DNA from: Brucella rhizosphaerae
GTDB lineage: Bacteria > Pseudomonadota > Alphaproteobacteria > Rhizobiales > Rhizobiaceae
Assembly: GCF_002252475.1 (NCBI RefSeq)
Contig: NZ_NNRK01000021.1
Coordinates: 24,473-88,472 of the forward strand
Direction: 5' to 3'
Length of the DNA stretch: 64,000 nucleotides
Made by a program: the position numbers and the translations under genes. This document shows, in pieces, positions 46,112 through 55,822 of the stretch (positions are counted from its first letter, which is position 1; each line of letters begins with the position of its first letter). Under the pieces are notes generated by a model. The model was not told the origin of the DNA. It searched no databases and was given only the letters and a program-made list of their open reading frames with translations.

Positions 46112-47128
46112 TGGAGGGTTTCTGTTAGATAAAACTGACAGGAGACTTCGAGCTGAAGAAGCGAGAATTTACAGAAGATTTCAAACGGGAAGCCGTTCGT
46201 ATTTTAACAACGAGTGGTCGAAGCATTTCATCGGTTGCAGACGATCCTGGTATTGACAGATCAACGCTTGACCGTTGGCGGCGCAATTTTGCTGAGAAAG
46301 ATTTGCTTTCTGGTCCGCATGAGGACATGAGCCAAGAGCTTGCCCGGCTTCGTAAAGAAAACGAACTTCTGCGACAGGACCGTGATCTCCTAAAAAAGCG
46401 ACGGCCTTCTTCGCTCAGGAGACAAGTCGATGAAATTTGCTTTCATCGGCACGGAGAAGGCCCATATGTCTCAGTCGCGTTTGTGCGACTTTGCAGGTGT
46501 CAGCATCAGCGGTTACTATGCATGGAAGCATCGTTTGCCCAGTCGTCGCCCGCTCGACAGAAGACGCGCTTCAAATCTTCTGGATCAGAACTTCATTTGT
46601 GACTGACCAGATCAGAAATGGGGTGTAGACATCAGCTACATATGGACCGCAGAAGGCTGGCTGTATCTGGCAATCGTTGTCGCTCTTTATTCGCGTCGCA
46701 TTATCGGCTGAGAAGCGAGGGACCGAATGAAAAGGGATCTGGCGATAGGTGGTTTGAAGAAGGCTATTGCAATCCGGCAACCAAAGCCGGGGCTGATGCA
46801 GCATTCGAACAAGGAAAGCCAATATGCCAGTTATAAGTACCGCAGAATTCTCGAAGCTTACAAAATGCTTCCACCCATGAGCAGCAAAGGAAATTGCTAT
46901 GATAATGCAATGGTGGAAACCGTCTTCAAGACGATCAATTCGGAACTGATCTGGCGCACTGTATTCCAGACCAGAAATGATGCGATCAAAGTCTTTGGCG
47001 AATACATTGACGGCTTCTATAATCCCGTGCGTAAACATTCCGCACTCGGCTATAAATCGCCGGGCCAGTTCGAAACCATGAACCGAAAATTAGTGCCAGA
47101 AGCTCTCCACTGAATCAGGGCAAGTCCA
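46112..47128 (+). mobile_element. IS3-family element, degraded
   Basis: The imperfect ends read GTGGAGGGTTT at the left and, reverse-complemented, GTGGACTTGCCC at the right. OrfA sequence (FTEDFKREAVRILTTSGRSI) is seen around 46,155-46,410. OrfB starts around 46,430 (MKFAFIGTEKAHMSQSRLCD) and ends in the third-Glu region at 46,870-47,110 (SSKGNCYDNAMVETVFKTIN, ALGYKSPGQFE). Frameshifts and an internal loss of about 200 bases, including the first catalytic Asp region, make it inactive. Confidence 0.75.
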
Positions 47129-47237
47129 CTCTTCGTATTGATCCGTAGAATAGGTGACGAAGGGTCGAGTGCGGAATACTCCGCGCTCGTGCTGTAAAGG
47201 GAGATGCGTACGTCAAGTCTTGCGGCACGCTCGTAGA

Positions 47238-48470
47238 TCATTCACCGGGAGACAATTGGCTGTTAACGGGTTTAGTGCGTTTGTATGGCATTGAGCCATT
47301 CAAGACCGCATAGGCAATCAGTCCAATCACCAATCCCCAGAATGCTCCGCCAATCCCCAATATTTTGATGTTCGCGGCGGAGGCTAAGAAGGTGATCAGT
47401 GCAGCCTCGCGGGTCTTCGGGTCAGCCATGGCATTGGCAAGGCTGCCACCAATTGTGCCAAGAAGAGCCAGTCCCGCCAGTGTCGTGATGAATGTCGCGG
47501 GAAAGGCCATGAAAACAGCAGCGAGTGTGACGCCGAACACGCCGACGATGATGTAGAATAAGCCTGCGGCGATCCCTCCTATCCAGCGCTTTGAGGGGTC
47601 TTCATGTGCTTCGCGTCCGGTCACAATAGCTGCCGTGATCGCAGCCACGTTGAAGGCGTGGGAGCCGAACGGTGCCATGATCAGGGATCCCAACCCCGTT
47701 GTCGTCACGATCGGATTAGCACTCGTATTATAACCGTCATTGCGCAGCACCAACATGCCGGGCATATACTGGCCAGTGAGAGTAATGAGGAACAACGGTA
47801 GGGCCACGCTGAGAAGAGCATTTAGTGAAAATTCAGGCATCGTGAAAACTGGCGTGGCGAACCTGAGTTCAAGTTGAGACAAATCTACTCTGCCTTGTCC
47901 GAGCAAGAATATCAGCCCGAGTACCAGAATGCCCAAGACGGCATAACGAGCGGAAAACCGCTTCAGGCACAGATAGGCCATGACAAGCAATCCGACGAGT
48001 AAAGGGTCGACCGAAGCTCCACCAAAGGCTCCGATCCCGAACTGAAGCAAAATACCAGCAAGAAGGCCAGACGCGATTCCCACAGGGATGAGACGGATGA
48101 GCTTGTCGAAACATCCGGACAGACCCAAAAGCACAAAGGCGGCTGCTGAGATCATGTAGGCACCTACAGCCTCGGCGTAGGGCGTCGTCGCGAGGGCAGT
48201 CACAAGAAATGCTGCGGCTGGCGTCGACCAGGCAGTGATGATCGGCTCTTTATAGCGCCAGCTCAGGACGAGTCCCGTGATACCGACTCCGATTGAAACC
48301 GACCAAACCCATGACGCTGTCAGTTCAGGACTGAGACCTGCAATCTTTGCCGCCTGGAAAACAAGAATGAACGTTCCGCCATAATTGACGATGACCGAAA
48401 TAAATCCTGCCACAACGGGATTGGTCAGGTCGTTAAGTCTGAACCTGGATTGGATGGATTTACTCGGCAT
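47238..48470 (-). CDS. benE: BenE-family benzoate:H+ symporter-like protein
   Basis: From the ATG at 48470 (AGGAG site) the protein has 410 residues and 11-12 membrane segments. BenE marks include FISVIVNYGGTFILVFQAA, YKEPIITAWSTPAAAFL and a symmetrical second half with GSHAFNVAAITAAIVTGREA. The upstream ATG (48494) has no ribosome-binding site. No benzoate catabolic genes are near, so the substrate may differ. It is divergent from the TauE/MocR genes. Confidence 0.88.
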   Translation of the reverse strand: MPSKSIQSRFRLNDLTNPVVAGFISVIVNYGGTFILVFQAAKIAGLSPELTASWVWSVSIGVGITGLVLSWRYKEPIITAWSTPAAAFLVTALATTPYAEAVGAYMISAAAFVLLGLSGCFDKLIRLIPVGIASGLLAGILLQFGIGAFGGASVDPLLVGLLVMAYLCLKRFSARYAVLGILVLGLIFLLGQGRVDLSQLELRFATPVFTMPEFSLNALLSVALPLFLITLTGQYMPGMLVLRNDGYNTSANPIVTTTGLGSLIMAPFGSHAFNVAAITAAIVTGREAHEDPSKRWIGGIAAGLFYIIVGVFGVTLAAVFMAFPATFITTLAGLALLGTIGGSLANAMADPKTREAALITFLASAANIKILGIGGAFWGLVIGLIAYAVLNGSMPYKRTKPVNSQLSPGE

Positions 48471-48501
48471 CGCGGGAGAGTCTCCTGAAAACATGCGCTG
48501 G

Positions 48502-48525
48502 TTGACAATTATGTCTTGACTATTA
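48502..48525. promoter_or_regulatory. direct repeats between benE and tauE genes
   Basis: TTGACAATTA (48502-48511) and TTGACTATTA (48516-48525) form 10-base direct repeats with one mismatch, spaced 14 bases apart. MocR-type regulators commonly bind direct repeats, and a MocR gene lies downstream. It could equally be overlapping -35 boxes. Confidence 0.35.
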
Positions 48526-48624
48526 GCGGATTAATGGCCTGAGTTTCCCCGCCACTTACGAAAAGAGAGCCAGACCAATTGAGCAAAAACAATTCTTCGA
48601 TTTTCCCGATGGCTACGCCGATCT

Positions 48625-49395
48625 TTGCCCATTCAATCGGCGGACGCACACGTGACGTTTGAACTTACCGTCTCACTGCTCGTCGGGGCAGCAGCCGGCG
48701 GCTTCATCAACGGACTGGCTGGATTCGGGACAGCTCTGCTATCGCTCGGTATCTGGTTGCAGGTCCTGCCGCCTTGGCAAGCTGTCGCGATCGCTGCAGC
48801 GATGTCCGTTATCAGTGGTGGGCAAGGGCTGTGGGCCATCCGCGAAAACCTCTGGCCTGCTCGTAAGAGGCTGGTGCGTTTCCTGCTGCCGGCCGTTATC
48901 GCCATCCCTCTCGGGGTCTCGGCGTTGCGCTACATTGATGCAGGCACTCTAAAAATAACCATAGCAGCGTTCATGCTTTTCTACGGAGCATTTTTCGTTA
49001 TACGCCGCTCACTTCCCGAGATCACCCGTTCAACACCTGTCACTGATATCACAGTTGGATTCTTCAGCGGGGTGCTCGGTGGCGCAGCATCACTTTCGGG
49101 AGCACTGCCGACGATGTGGTGTGCGATGCGGCCATGGTCAAAGAGTGAGACGCGGGCTGTTCTGCAACCCTTCAATTTCCTTGTGCTGTTAATCACCGCG
49201 CTGGTTTATGCCTTTCAAGGCTATTACTCGTCTCAAACATTGATTTTTATCGCGGTAGCTTTTCCAGCTACGCTCATTTCTTCGCAAATCGGCATCGCAG
49301 TTTTCCGACGCTTAACCGACCACCAATTTCGCTGGATGCTGATCTGGCTTCTGTTTCTGTCAGGTGCGCTGCTCATGCTGAGAGAGCTTGCCTAG
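48625..49395 (+). CDS. TauE/SafE-family permease
   Basis: Up to 256 residues with about eight membrane segments (LLVGAAAGGFINGLAGFGTA; GFFSGVLGGAASLSGALPTM, the second half repeat). Starts at TTG 48625 or GTG 48652. The family exports sulfite or organosulfonates or related anions. It ends 9 bases before the MocR gene. Confidence 0.85.
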   Translation: MPIQSADAHVTFELTVSLLVGAAAGGFINGLAGFGTALLSLGIWLQVLPPWQAVAIAAAMSVISGGQGLWAIRENLWPARKRLVRFLLPAVIAIPLGVSALRYIDAGTLKITIAAFMLFYGAFFVIRRSLPEITRSTPVTDITVGFFSGVLGGAASLSGALPTMWCAMRPWSKSETRAVLQPFNFLVLLITALVYAFQGYYSSQTLIFIAVAFPATLISSQIGIAVFRRLTDHQFRWMLIWLLFLSGALLMLRELA

Positions 49396-49404
49396 GAGCG
49401 GCCC

Positions 49405-50889
49405 ATGTTCAAACACTCACAACTCGAGTCTGTTAAAGCCTGGCTGGAACATCCTGCTCACGCATCCATGCCGCTCCATGCGCGAATTCAGCGTTCCATC
49501 AGACAACTTATCCTTGATGGGGCGCTCGGTTCCGGAAAGCCGTTGCCTGCTTCACGCGCACTGGCGAAATCGCTCGGCGTCTCGCGAGACACGATCGAAG
49601 CAGCCTATGCACAGCTTCATGCGGAGGGGTTCATAGAGCGAAGAGTTGGCAGCGGCAGCTTCGTTGCAGAGATGATGGAGTTCAAACCGGGACAACGACG
49701 ATACGCCCGGGAGGCTCCACTAAGGGATCTGGAAGCAAACCTGAGTAAGCGCGGCGCGGCCATGTTTCAAAGCGGTGGCGTGCGTAATATGCTTTCGTTA
49801 CGGCCGTTCACCCACGGAGTTCCAGAAACGCGGTCTTTCCCACTTCAGCTTTGGGAGCGTCTCGAGCGGCAGGTTCTCAAGGAAATCGGGACTGAAGCAC
49901 TTCAGCAAGGTGATCCTCAAGGCGTCGAACCGCTTCGACGCGCCATTGCCGACTACGTTAACCTGGAACGCGGTGCACGGGCCACAGCCGACCGGGTACT
50001 CGTTCTGACCAGTTCGCAGCAAGCAATGACACTATGCGCGACTATGTTGCTCGATCACGGAGATAGCATTTTCATAGAGGATCCGGTCTATCATGGTGCC
50101 CGCAAGGCTTTCGATGCGGCGGGGCTGGTTAGCGTACCCGTTCGACTGGATCAACAGGGCATATTGGTGGACCAGGTCATGGATGCACCGCGACAGGCCA
50201 AGGCTATTTTTCTAACCCCGTCCCACCAGTTTCCTACCGGCGCCACGCTCGCACTTGATAGGCGGCTCGCGTTAATCGAGTGGGCATCGCGCTATCAGGC
50301 ATGGATCATAGAAGACGATTATGACAGCGAGTTCCATTATGCCGGTAAACCAACTGCTTGTGTCCAAGGGCTGGACCCTCATAATCGGACGATCTACATC
50401 GGCACCTTTACCAAATCTCTCTTCCCAGGCCTGCGGATCGGCTACGCAGTTTTGCCACCGCAGCTTGTAAAGCCAATGACTGTTGCAAGAACCCTGTTGG
50501 ACGGTCATAACGCGACGATCACTCAACATACCCTCGCGAGATTTATGGAAAACGGGCACTTCGGGGCCTACGTGCGTACGATGCGGAGCGTATATGCCAA
50601 CCGGTTGGAAGCACTTGCTTCGCTTGTGAATAAGCATTTGTCGGAGTTTGTTGAGCCTCGGGTGCCGATCGGCGGTTTGCAACTGCCCTGTATTTTGACC
50701 TGTAATCTACCTGAAACCGCCGCGATTGATGCGGCACGTCGTGTTGGCATTGACCTGATGGGGCTTACAAGCTTGCACGCGACGGATAATGCCAAATCAG
50801 GCTTCCTGATGGGGTTCGCAGCTTATACTCCTGCAGAACTTGAAGCCGCTGTGGTGAAACTGGCGAAAGCGTTCCGCTCGTTAGCGTAG
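49405..50889 (+). CDS. MocR-type regulator (GntR HTH fused to aminotransferase domain)
   Basis: 494 residues. Residues about 20-90 form a GntR winged helix (ILDGALGSGKPLPASRALAK, GVSRDTIEAAYAQL). A fold type I aminotransferase domain follows with DYVNLERG, EDDYDSEFHY and TFTKSLFPGLRIGY, where the Lys binds PLP. It is a PdxR/TauR-like regulator. Neighbouring transporter genes on both sides and a PLP-homeostasis gene downstream suggest control by PLP or an amino compound. Confidence 0.92.
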   Translation: MFKHSQLESVKAWLEHPAHASMPLHARIQRSIRQLILDGALGSGKPLPASRALAKSLGVSRDTIEAAYAQLHAEGFIERRVGSGSFVAEMMEFKPGQRRYAREAPLRDLEANLSKRGAAMFQSGGVRNMLSLRPFTHGVPETRSFPLQLWERLERQVLKEIGTEALQQGDPQGVEPLRRAIADYVNLERGARATADRVLVLTSSQQAMTLCATMLLDHGDSIFIEDPVYHGARKAFDAAGLVSVPVRLDQQGILVDQVMDAPRQAKAIFLTPSHQFPTGATLALDRRLALIEWASRYQAWIIEDDYDSEFHYAGKPTACVQGLDPHNRTIYIGTFTKSLFPGLRIGYAVLPPQLVKPMTVARTLLDGHNATITQHTLARFMENGHFGAYVRTMRSVYANRLEALASLVNKHLSEFVEPRVPIGGLQLPCILTCNLPETAAIDAARRVGIDLMGLTSLHATDNAKSGFLMGFAAYTPAELEAAVVKLAKAFRSLA

Positions 50890-51096
50890 CTCGGTTACCC
50901 TCGCGTTCTCTTTGTAACAAATCTGCTTTTCTGCCACTGCCGTTCCTATCAGTACGCGCATATGAAAATCCAATTGGTCTGCTTGGGACGTTCAAAGTGG
51001 ATGGATAAAACGGGCCAATAAACTGCTAAGCTTTGACTAAATGCTGGCCGCTCCTCGCTGACGCGGCTCACCTGTTTTGTGCCAAGGGTGTTAGTC

Positions 51097-51954
51097 ATGG
51101 AAGCAACAGCCGACAGGCTTCTCGTCCCGGAAAATTCTGTGAGACCGGCTACCGTTGAAACCGAACTCTCACCGGCGGACATTGAGCGCTTCGGAACTGA
51201 CCCCGTGACGTCGTTTGCTGAAAGCCTCACGCGGGTGAAGCAGCGTATCGCCGATGCCGCTCGCCGCGCTGGTCGAGATCCGGAGAGCGTGCGGCTGCTC
51301 CCTGTGACGAAAACGGTTCCTGCCCATATCCTGCGTCTGGCACATACGGCCGGAATTTCGGATTTCGGAGAAAACAAGATTCAGGAGGCTCGCGACAAGC
51401 ATGCCTCTCTTTCCGATCTTGATATCCGCTGGAGTATTATCGGTCATCTCCAGACCAACAAGGTTAAATATCTTGTCCGCTTTGCACGGGAGTTTCATGC
51501 TCTGGATAGCATCAGGCTGGCAGAGGAGCTGAATAAACACCTCTCAAGCAAAGGCCGCGATCTGGACGTTTTCATACAGGTCAACACCTCGGCCGAGGAT
51601 AGCAAATATGGACTTCATCCTGATGAATTGGCCCCCTTCGTCAGGCGGCTCGGCGAATTCCCACACCTTAAGCCACAGGGCCTTATGACCCTCGCAATAT
51701 TCAGCGCCGATACCGAGCGGGTTAGAACTTGCTTCCGTCTGCTAAGGGATCTGCGTGATCAGGTGCTTTCCATACAGCCGGACATGACCCGTCTTTCTAT
51801 GGGCATGTCGGGAGATTTTGAAACAGCGATAGAAGAAGGAGCGGATGTTGTTCGCGTCGGCCAGGCTATCTTCGGCGCCCGTCCTCAAGGCAGTGCTGCT
51901 TACTGGCCCGGTCTTATCTCTGTTAATCAGACTCAAGAACAAACAGATCACTGA
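51097..51954 (+). CDS. YggS/PLPBP-family PLP-binding protein
   Basis: 285 residues from the ATG at 51097. The PLP lysine is Lys72 in LLPVTKTVP. Other family marks are FGENKIQEARDKH, WSIIGHLQTNKVKYL, VFIQVNTSAEDSKYG and LSMGMSGDFETAIEEGADVVR. A non-conserved N-terminal extension of about 35 residues is unusual for the family. It is probably a second, accessory copy involved in PLP balance with the MocR regulator upstream. Confidence 0.88.
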   Translation: MEATADRLLVPENSVRPATVETELSPADIERFGTDPVTSFAESLTRVKQRIADAARRAGRDPESVRLLPVTKTVPAHILRLAHTAGISDFGENKIQEARDKHASLSDLDIRWSIIGHLQTNKVKYLVRFAREFHALDSIRLAEELNKHLSSKGRDLDVFIQVNTSAEDSKYGLHPDELAPFVRRLGEFPHLKPQGLMTLAIFSADTERVRTCFRLLRDLRDQVLSIQPDMTRLSMGMSGDFETAIEEGADVVRVGQAIFGARPQGSAAYWPGLISVNQTQEQTDH

Positions 51955-52091
51955 ACGTCAGCCGAATTTCGTTTGTAGATGCCTGTTTGTTGGGGTGCCA
52001 ATTGTGTTGATACTCCGTCGTATATGAGGCCGGAAGTTACGCGCATTGATCAGAGCTACAATAGCACTCCCCAAAACCCACTTGCGAATCG

Positions 52092-52109
52092 CATAAGTGT
52101 ATGCTTATG
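52092..52109. promoter_or_regulatory. palindromic operator of the ArsR gene
   Basis: CATAAG and CTTATG are perfect complements around TGTATG. The palindrome ends 7 bases before the ArsR start codon, which would allow autorepression. It is overlapped by the direct repeat GTGTATGC. Confidence 0.55.
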
Positions 52110-52116
52110 TGTATGC

Positions 52117-52431
52117 ATGATAGAACAGGAAATTTTCCGAGCTTTGGCGGATCCAACCCGCCGGGCAATCTTCGAGAAGCTGGCAACGGGCGGCAAAAAT
52201 GCCAGCGCGTTACGTGATGGCATGGAGATCAGCCAGCCCGCAATGTCGCAGCACCTTTCTGTTCTGCGAGGAGCGGGGCTCATTAAGGAAGAACGTCAAG
52301 GACGATTTGTGAACTATGAAGTCGATCCGGAAGGGCTGGCTTTAATCGCGCAATGGCTCGGGAAATATCGCACTTACTGGCCACAACGCGTTGAAGCTCT
52401 CAGAGGTTTGTTGAAGGATATGGACCAATGA
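52117..52431 (+). CDS. ArsR-family regulator
   Basis: From the ATG at 52117 the protein has 104 residues (MIEQEIFRALADPTRRAIFE, ISQPAMSQHLSVLRGAGLIK, GRFVNYEVDPEGL). No metal-binding cysteines are seen, so it is of the non-metal class often paired with SRPBCC proteins, as here. The open frame from 51979 crosses the operator and is not used. Its stop overlaps the next start (ATGA). Confidence 0.88.
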   Translation: MIEQEIFRALADPTRRAIFEKLATGGKNASALRDGMEISQPAMSQHLSVLRGAGLIKEERQGRFVNYEVDPEGLALIAQWLGKYRTYWPQRVEALRGLLKDMDQ

Positions 52432-52787
52432 ATCTTGAAAAGACCAGTATGGAGCAAAGCGACGTCAGGTTGGAGTTTGATGTGGACGAGCCGCTACAGA
52501 AGGTGTGGCGGGCGATCAGTATTCCAGAATTCAGGGATGTCTGGCTGCCGAATGATACTTTGGCCAATCCTGATCCGGTTTCGATAACTCCAGACGAGGA
52601 AGTTAGCTATCGACTGCGCGAAGAAAGTCCACCTTTCCTTGAAAGTACAGTGACATTTATGATTGTACCGAATGCGATGGGAGGCACTCGTCTCAGCATT
52701 ATTCATAAGTTGACTGACGAGAGGCTTCATCGGACGGCGAAACCTGCTGCCAATAGCAACAGCCCCATACTTATGCTCGCTGCCTGA
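52428..52787 (+). CDS. SRPBCC (AHSA1-like) protein
   Basis: 119 residues, overlapping the ArsR gene by four bases. It has the START-like opening VRLEFDVDEPLQKVWRAISI and a beta-rich core. AHSA1-like partners are usually 140-160 residues and end in a long helix; here the C-terminus (AKPAANSNSPILMLAA) is short, so the gene may be truncated. Function is unknown. Confidence 0.7.
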   Translation: MNLEKTSMEQSDVRLEFDVDEPLQKVWRAISIPEFRDVWLPNDTLANPDPVSITPDEEVSYRLREESPPFLESTVTFMIVPNAMGGTRLSIIHKLTDERLHRTAKPAANSNSPILMLAA

Positions 52788-52832
52788 ACCGGCAGATTTA
52801 AACCTTAATTTTCTGAAGAGTGGAGTTCGCCT

Positions 52833-53444
52833 ATGAGCGAAGCGATGCAGCTTGTCCCTATGGTCGTTGAGCAATCAAGCAGCGGGGAACGGTCTTTTGA
52901 TATCTACTCGCGTCTTTTGCGTGAACGCATCATTTTCCTCAATGGAGAGGTTAACGACACCGTTTCCTCTCTGGTCTGTGCTCAACTCCTATTTCTTGAG
53001 GCCGAGAACCCAGGGAAACCCATCAATCTTTATATAAACTCGCCCGGCGGCGTCGTCACGAGTGGGTTCGCGATCTATGACACGATGCGCTTTATTCGCG
53101 CGCCGGTTCATACGCTTTGCATGGGCACAGCTCGGTCCATGGGTTCATTTCTTCTCATGGCAGGTGAGCCCGGTAAAAGGTTCGCTTTGCCTAATGCCAG
53201 TATACTCATCCATCAGCCTTCCGGTGGTTTTCAGGGACAAGCTTCGGACATAATCATTCATGCCGAAGAAACTCTGAAGATCAAGCAGCGCATGACGCGA
53301 CTTTATGCCGAGCATTGTGGACGTTCCTATGAAGAATTTGAACGTGGGATGGATCGCGATCGATTTATGACCGCAGAAGAAGCTTTGGAATGGGGTATTG
53401 TCGACCGCATTCTCGATGGTCGGGAGGGCGTAGCGCGTCAATAA
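52833..53444 (+). CDS. clpP: ClpP-family protease subunit, paralogue
   Basis: 203 residues with an intact triad: Ser102 in GTARSMGS, His127 in ILIHQP and Asp176 in MDRDRF, spaced 25 and 49 as in E. coli ClpP. The usual Ala before the catalytic Ser motif is Arg here (ARSMGS for AASMGS). No clpX or clpA is adjacent, so it is probably an accessory ClpP copy rather than the housekeeping one. It may be linked to stress genes nearby. Confidence 0.9.
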   Translation: MSEAMQLVPMVVEQSSSGERSFDIYSRLLRERIIFLNGEVNDTVSSLVCAQLLFLEAENPGKPINLYINSPGGVVTSGFAIYDTMRFIRAPVHTLCMGTARSMGSFLLMAGEPGKRFALPNASILIHQPSGGFQGQASDIIIHAEETLKIKQRMTRLYAEHCGRSYEEFERGMDRDRFMTAEEALEWGIVDRILDGREGVARQ

Positions 53445-53720
53445 CGTGCGCATTGGCATTGACATATGCCAGAGAACAACCTGCGTTCGCCGAAATTAAC
53501 CGCGCAGTAAAGTGGATGCGGCAGCGCTCCCTCGCAATACTATTCGAGCAGCTGGAGCTTGGTTCAAAATCGACGCTGTTGATGGTTTGGGCGGCTGTCC
53601 AGATAGCTATTTTGCTTTTACGTGGGTCGTCAGCTTGCCTGAGCGTGCTGACGCTGCTCCATCTCTTGTGCGATAATTCGGTTTGCTTTCACAGCTGAAA
53701 TTGCTGGTCGGCTCTTGAAA
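53445..53720. other. intergenic stretch after clpP
   Basis: About 275 bases without a supported gene. The frame over 53390-53698 is out of phase with clpP and has no family features. Confidence 0.4.
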
Positions 53721-53759
53721 CCCGTCATTATATAATATATTAAAGTATATAATGATGGG
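53721..53759. promoter_or_regulatory. BigR-type AT-rich palindromic operator
   Basis: CCCGTCATTATATA (53721-53734) and TATATAATGATGGG (53746-53759) are complements with one mismatch around an 11-base AT spacer. BigR operators in Xylella and Agrobacterium are AT-rich palindromes of this sort, and bigR is the second gene of the operon. The site covers the ATG at 53752, showing that this is not the gene start. Confidence 0.75.
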
Positions 53760-53775
53760 TTTATGGAGCGTGCAA

Positions 53776-55077
53776 ATGCTTATCAACGCAATATCCGAGA
53801 AATTGTCGATATCGCCTCAGCCAACTATGCAGGGAATAAAATCGCTGCGCGGCAGAGGGTTCAGGACACTCATCAATAACCGGCCCAATGATGATGATGA
53901 CCCTACGAGACTTTCAGCTAATACGGAACGACGCGAAGCAATGGATCAGGGCCTTTCCTACGCATTCATTCCGGTCACGGTCGATACAATGACTGAAGCG
54001 GATGTAAGAGCGTTTCAAAGAGCTGTAGCTGAATCGGATGGACCTGTTCTTGCACATTGCAAAGACGGTACGCACTCGCTCAACCTCTACCTGATTGGCG
54101 AGGCTCTTGACGGACGGATGTCCGATGGTGAGGTCGCCGTGTTCGGGCGGAATCGTGGGTTCGATACCAGCAGTGCGGTAGGCTGGCTCAAGCAACAGGC
54201 CACGCACCGACCACAAGTGCGGGGTTTTTTTGACAAGCGAACCTCAAGTGTCCAGTACGTGGTGACCGATCCCACGACCCGCAAGTGTGCCATCATAGAC
54301 CCTGTTCTTGACTTCGACGAGAAGTCCGGATCGACGGCAACCATCAATGCCGATGCAATTCTCGATTATGTTCGCGATAACGATCTGACTGTTGATTGGA
54401 TCCTCGACACCCATCCCCATGCTGACCACTTCTCGGCCGCCCATTATATGAGGGTGAAGACGGGCGCCCGGACGGCAATCGGCGAGTGCGTTGTCGATGT
54501 CCAGAAACTGTGGAAAGTGATCTACAACTGGCCCGAACTTGCCACTGACGGATCGCAATGGGACCGGCTGTTCGCCCATGGTGACACGTTCGAGATCGGC
54601 TCTATCGAGGCGACCGTTCTGTTCTCTCCCGGACATACGCTTGCCTCTGTCACTTATGTGATTGGCGATGCTGCCTTTGTGCATGACACGGTTTTCATGC
54701 CTGATGGCGGCACGGCGCGAGCTGATTTTCCAGGTGGCAATGCGCGGGCATTGTGGAAGTCGATCCAGGATATTCTAGCACTTCCGGATAAGACACGGAT
54801 ATTCACAGGACATGACTATCAGCCGGACGGCCGAACCCCTCGTTGGGAAAGCACGATTGCTCAGCAGAAAAAAACCAACCGGCATCTCTTTGGTGTGAGT
54901 GAAGATGAGTTCATAGAGCTGCGGACGAAGCGCGACAAAACACTACCAATGCCGAAGCTCATCCTACATGCCTTGCAGGTAAACATTCGCGGCGGTCAGC
55001 TGCCCGAGCCTGAAGCCAACGGTAAACGTTACCTCAAATTTCCGATAGATGCCTTTCAAGGAGCGGTGTGGGAATGA
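53776..55077 (+). CDS. blh: Blh: sulfurtransferase-like DUF442 domain fused to a persulfide dioxygenase
   Basis: 433 residues from the ATG at 53776 (GGAG site 8-12 bases before). Residues about 1-105 form the DUF442 phosphatase-like domain with the Cys loop in AHCKDGTHS. The rest is an ETHE1-like metallo-beta-lactamase fold with THPHADH, FSPGHTLASV, VHDTVFMPDGGTARADFPGG and FTGHDYQPDGR. It should oxidise persulfides formed from H2S in the cytoplasm. The cysteine loop reads THS where many relatives have a TRS-type ending, which may affect the sulfurtransferase half. Confidence 0.92.
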   Translation: MLINAISEKLSISPQPTMQGIKSLRGRGFRTLINNRPNDDDDPTRLSANTERREAMDQGLSYAFIPVTVDTMTEADVRAFQRAVAESDGPVLAHCKDGTHSLNLYLIGEALDGRMSDGEVAVFGRNRGFDTSSAVGWLKQQATHRPQVRGFFDKRTSSVQYVVTDPTTRKCAIIDPVLDFDEKSGSTATINADAILDYVRDNDLTVDWILDTHPHADHFSAAHYMRVKTGARTAIGECVVDVQKLWKVIYNWPELATDGSQWDRLFAHGDTFEIGSIEATVLFSPGHTLASVTYVIGDAAFVHDTVFMPDGGTARADFPGGNARALWKSIQDILALPDKTRIFTGHDYQPDGRTPRWESTIAQQKKTNRHLFGVSEDEFIELRTKRDKTLPMPKLILHALQVNIRGGQLPEPEANGKRYLKFPIDAFQGAVWE

Positions 55078-55415
55078 GTGCCGATCTGAGGAAGATGATC
55101 AGGGCCGGGCTTTCTCCGGCGGAGATGGTCGGTCGAGCCGGAGAAGTTGCGGAGCTATTAAAGACGTTGTCTCATCCGGCACGTCTGATGATCGTTTGCA
55201 ACCTTGTGGAGGGGGAGTACTCGGTGGGTGAACTGGAAGAGAAGGTGGATGTGCATCAGCCTCATTTGTCACAGCATTTGACGGTGCTGCGTGGCTCGGG
55301 GATCGTCGAGACACGCCGCGAGGGGAAACAGATATTCTATCGCTTGACGGAAGAGAAGGCCGCGCAGTTGGTTGCCGCCCTTTTCGACATTTTCTGCCGG
55401 AAGGAATTGGTATGA
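55074..55415 (+). CDS. bigR: BigR, ArsR-family sulfide-responsive repressor
   Basis: 113 residues from the ATG at 55074, which overlaps the blh stop. The HTH reads VHQPHLSQHLTVLRGSGIVE. Cys42 (MIVCNL) and Cys108 (IFCRKE) occur at the very positions described for the redox pair of Xylella BigR. On sulfide stress they form a bridge and release the DNA. Repression of the operon through the palindrome at 53721 is the expected control. Confidence 0.93.
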   Translation: MSADLRKMIRAGLSPAEMVGRAGEVAELLKTLSHPARLMIVCNLVEGEYSVGELEEKVDVHQPHLSQHLTVLRGSGIVETRREGKQIFYRLTEEKAAQLVAALFDIFCRKELV

Positions 55416-55822
55416 GCAGCTACCTGCCATCTTTACTCGGAGGCATGCTGATCGGTATGTCTGCCGTTACGCTTTTGCTTCTCAATGGTCGCATTGCAGG
55501 GATCAGCGGAATTGTCGGGCGTCTTGTGCAAGGGATCGGCTTGACCACCAATCTAGCGTTTGTGCTGGGGTTACTATTGGGGCCGATCGTTTATCTGCTA
55601 GTGTTCGGCGGATGGCCTGTTGTGGAGATTACCTCGGATTGGTCATTGGTCATTGTTGCTGGACTGCTCGTTGGATTTGGCTCGCGTATGGGATCTGGCT
55701 GTACCAGTGGCCATGGCGTCTTGGGACTTGCTCGCCTGTCTCCGCGCTCTGTTGTGGCAGTTGTAATTTTTTTGACAGCGGGAGTGCTTGCCGTCGCAAT
55801 TCTGCGAGGTTTCGGATTATGA
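55412..55822 (+). CDS. YeeE/YedE-family sulfur transporter, N-terminal half type
   Basis: 136 residues, four membrane segments, with the diagnostic GSGCTSGHG cysteine motif of the family that moves thiosulfate or persulfidic sulfur. It overlaps bigR by four bases and the next gene by four bases, so the three are translationally coupled. Confidence 0.9.
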   Translation: MSSYLPSLLGGMLIGMSAVTLLLLNGRIAGISGIVGRLVQGIGLTTNLAFVLGLLLGPIVYLLVFGGWPVVEITSDWSLVIVAGLLVGFGSRMGSGCTSGHGVLGLARLSPRSVVAVVIFLTAGVLAVAILRGFGL

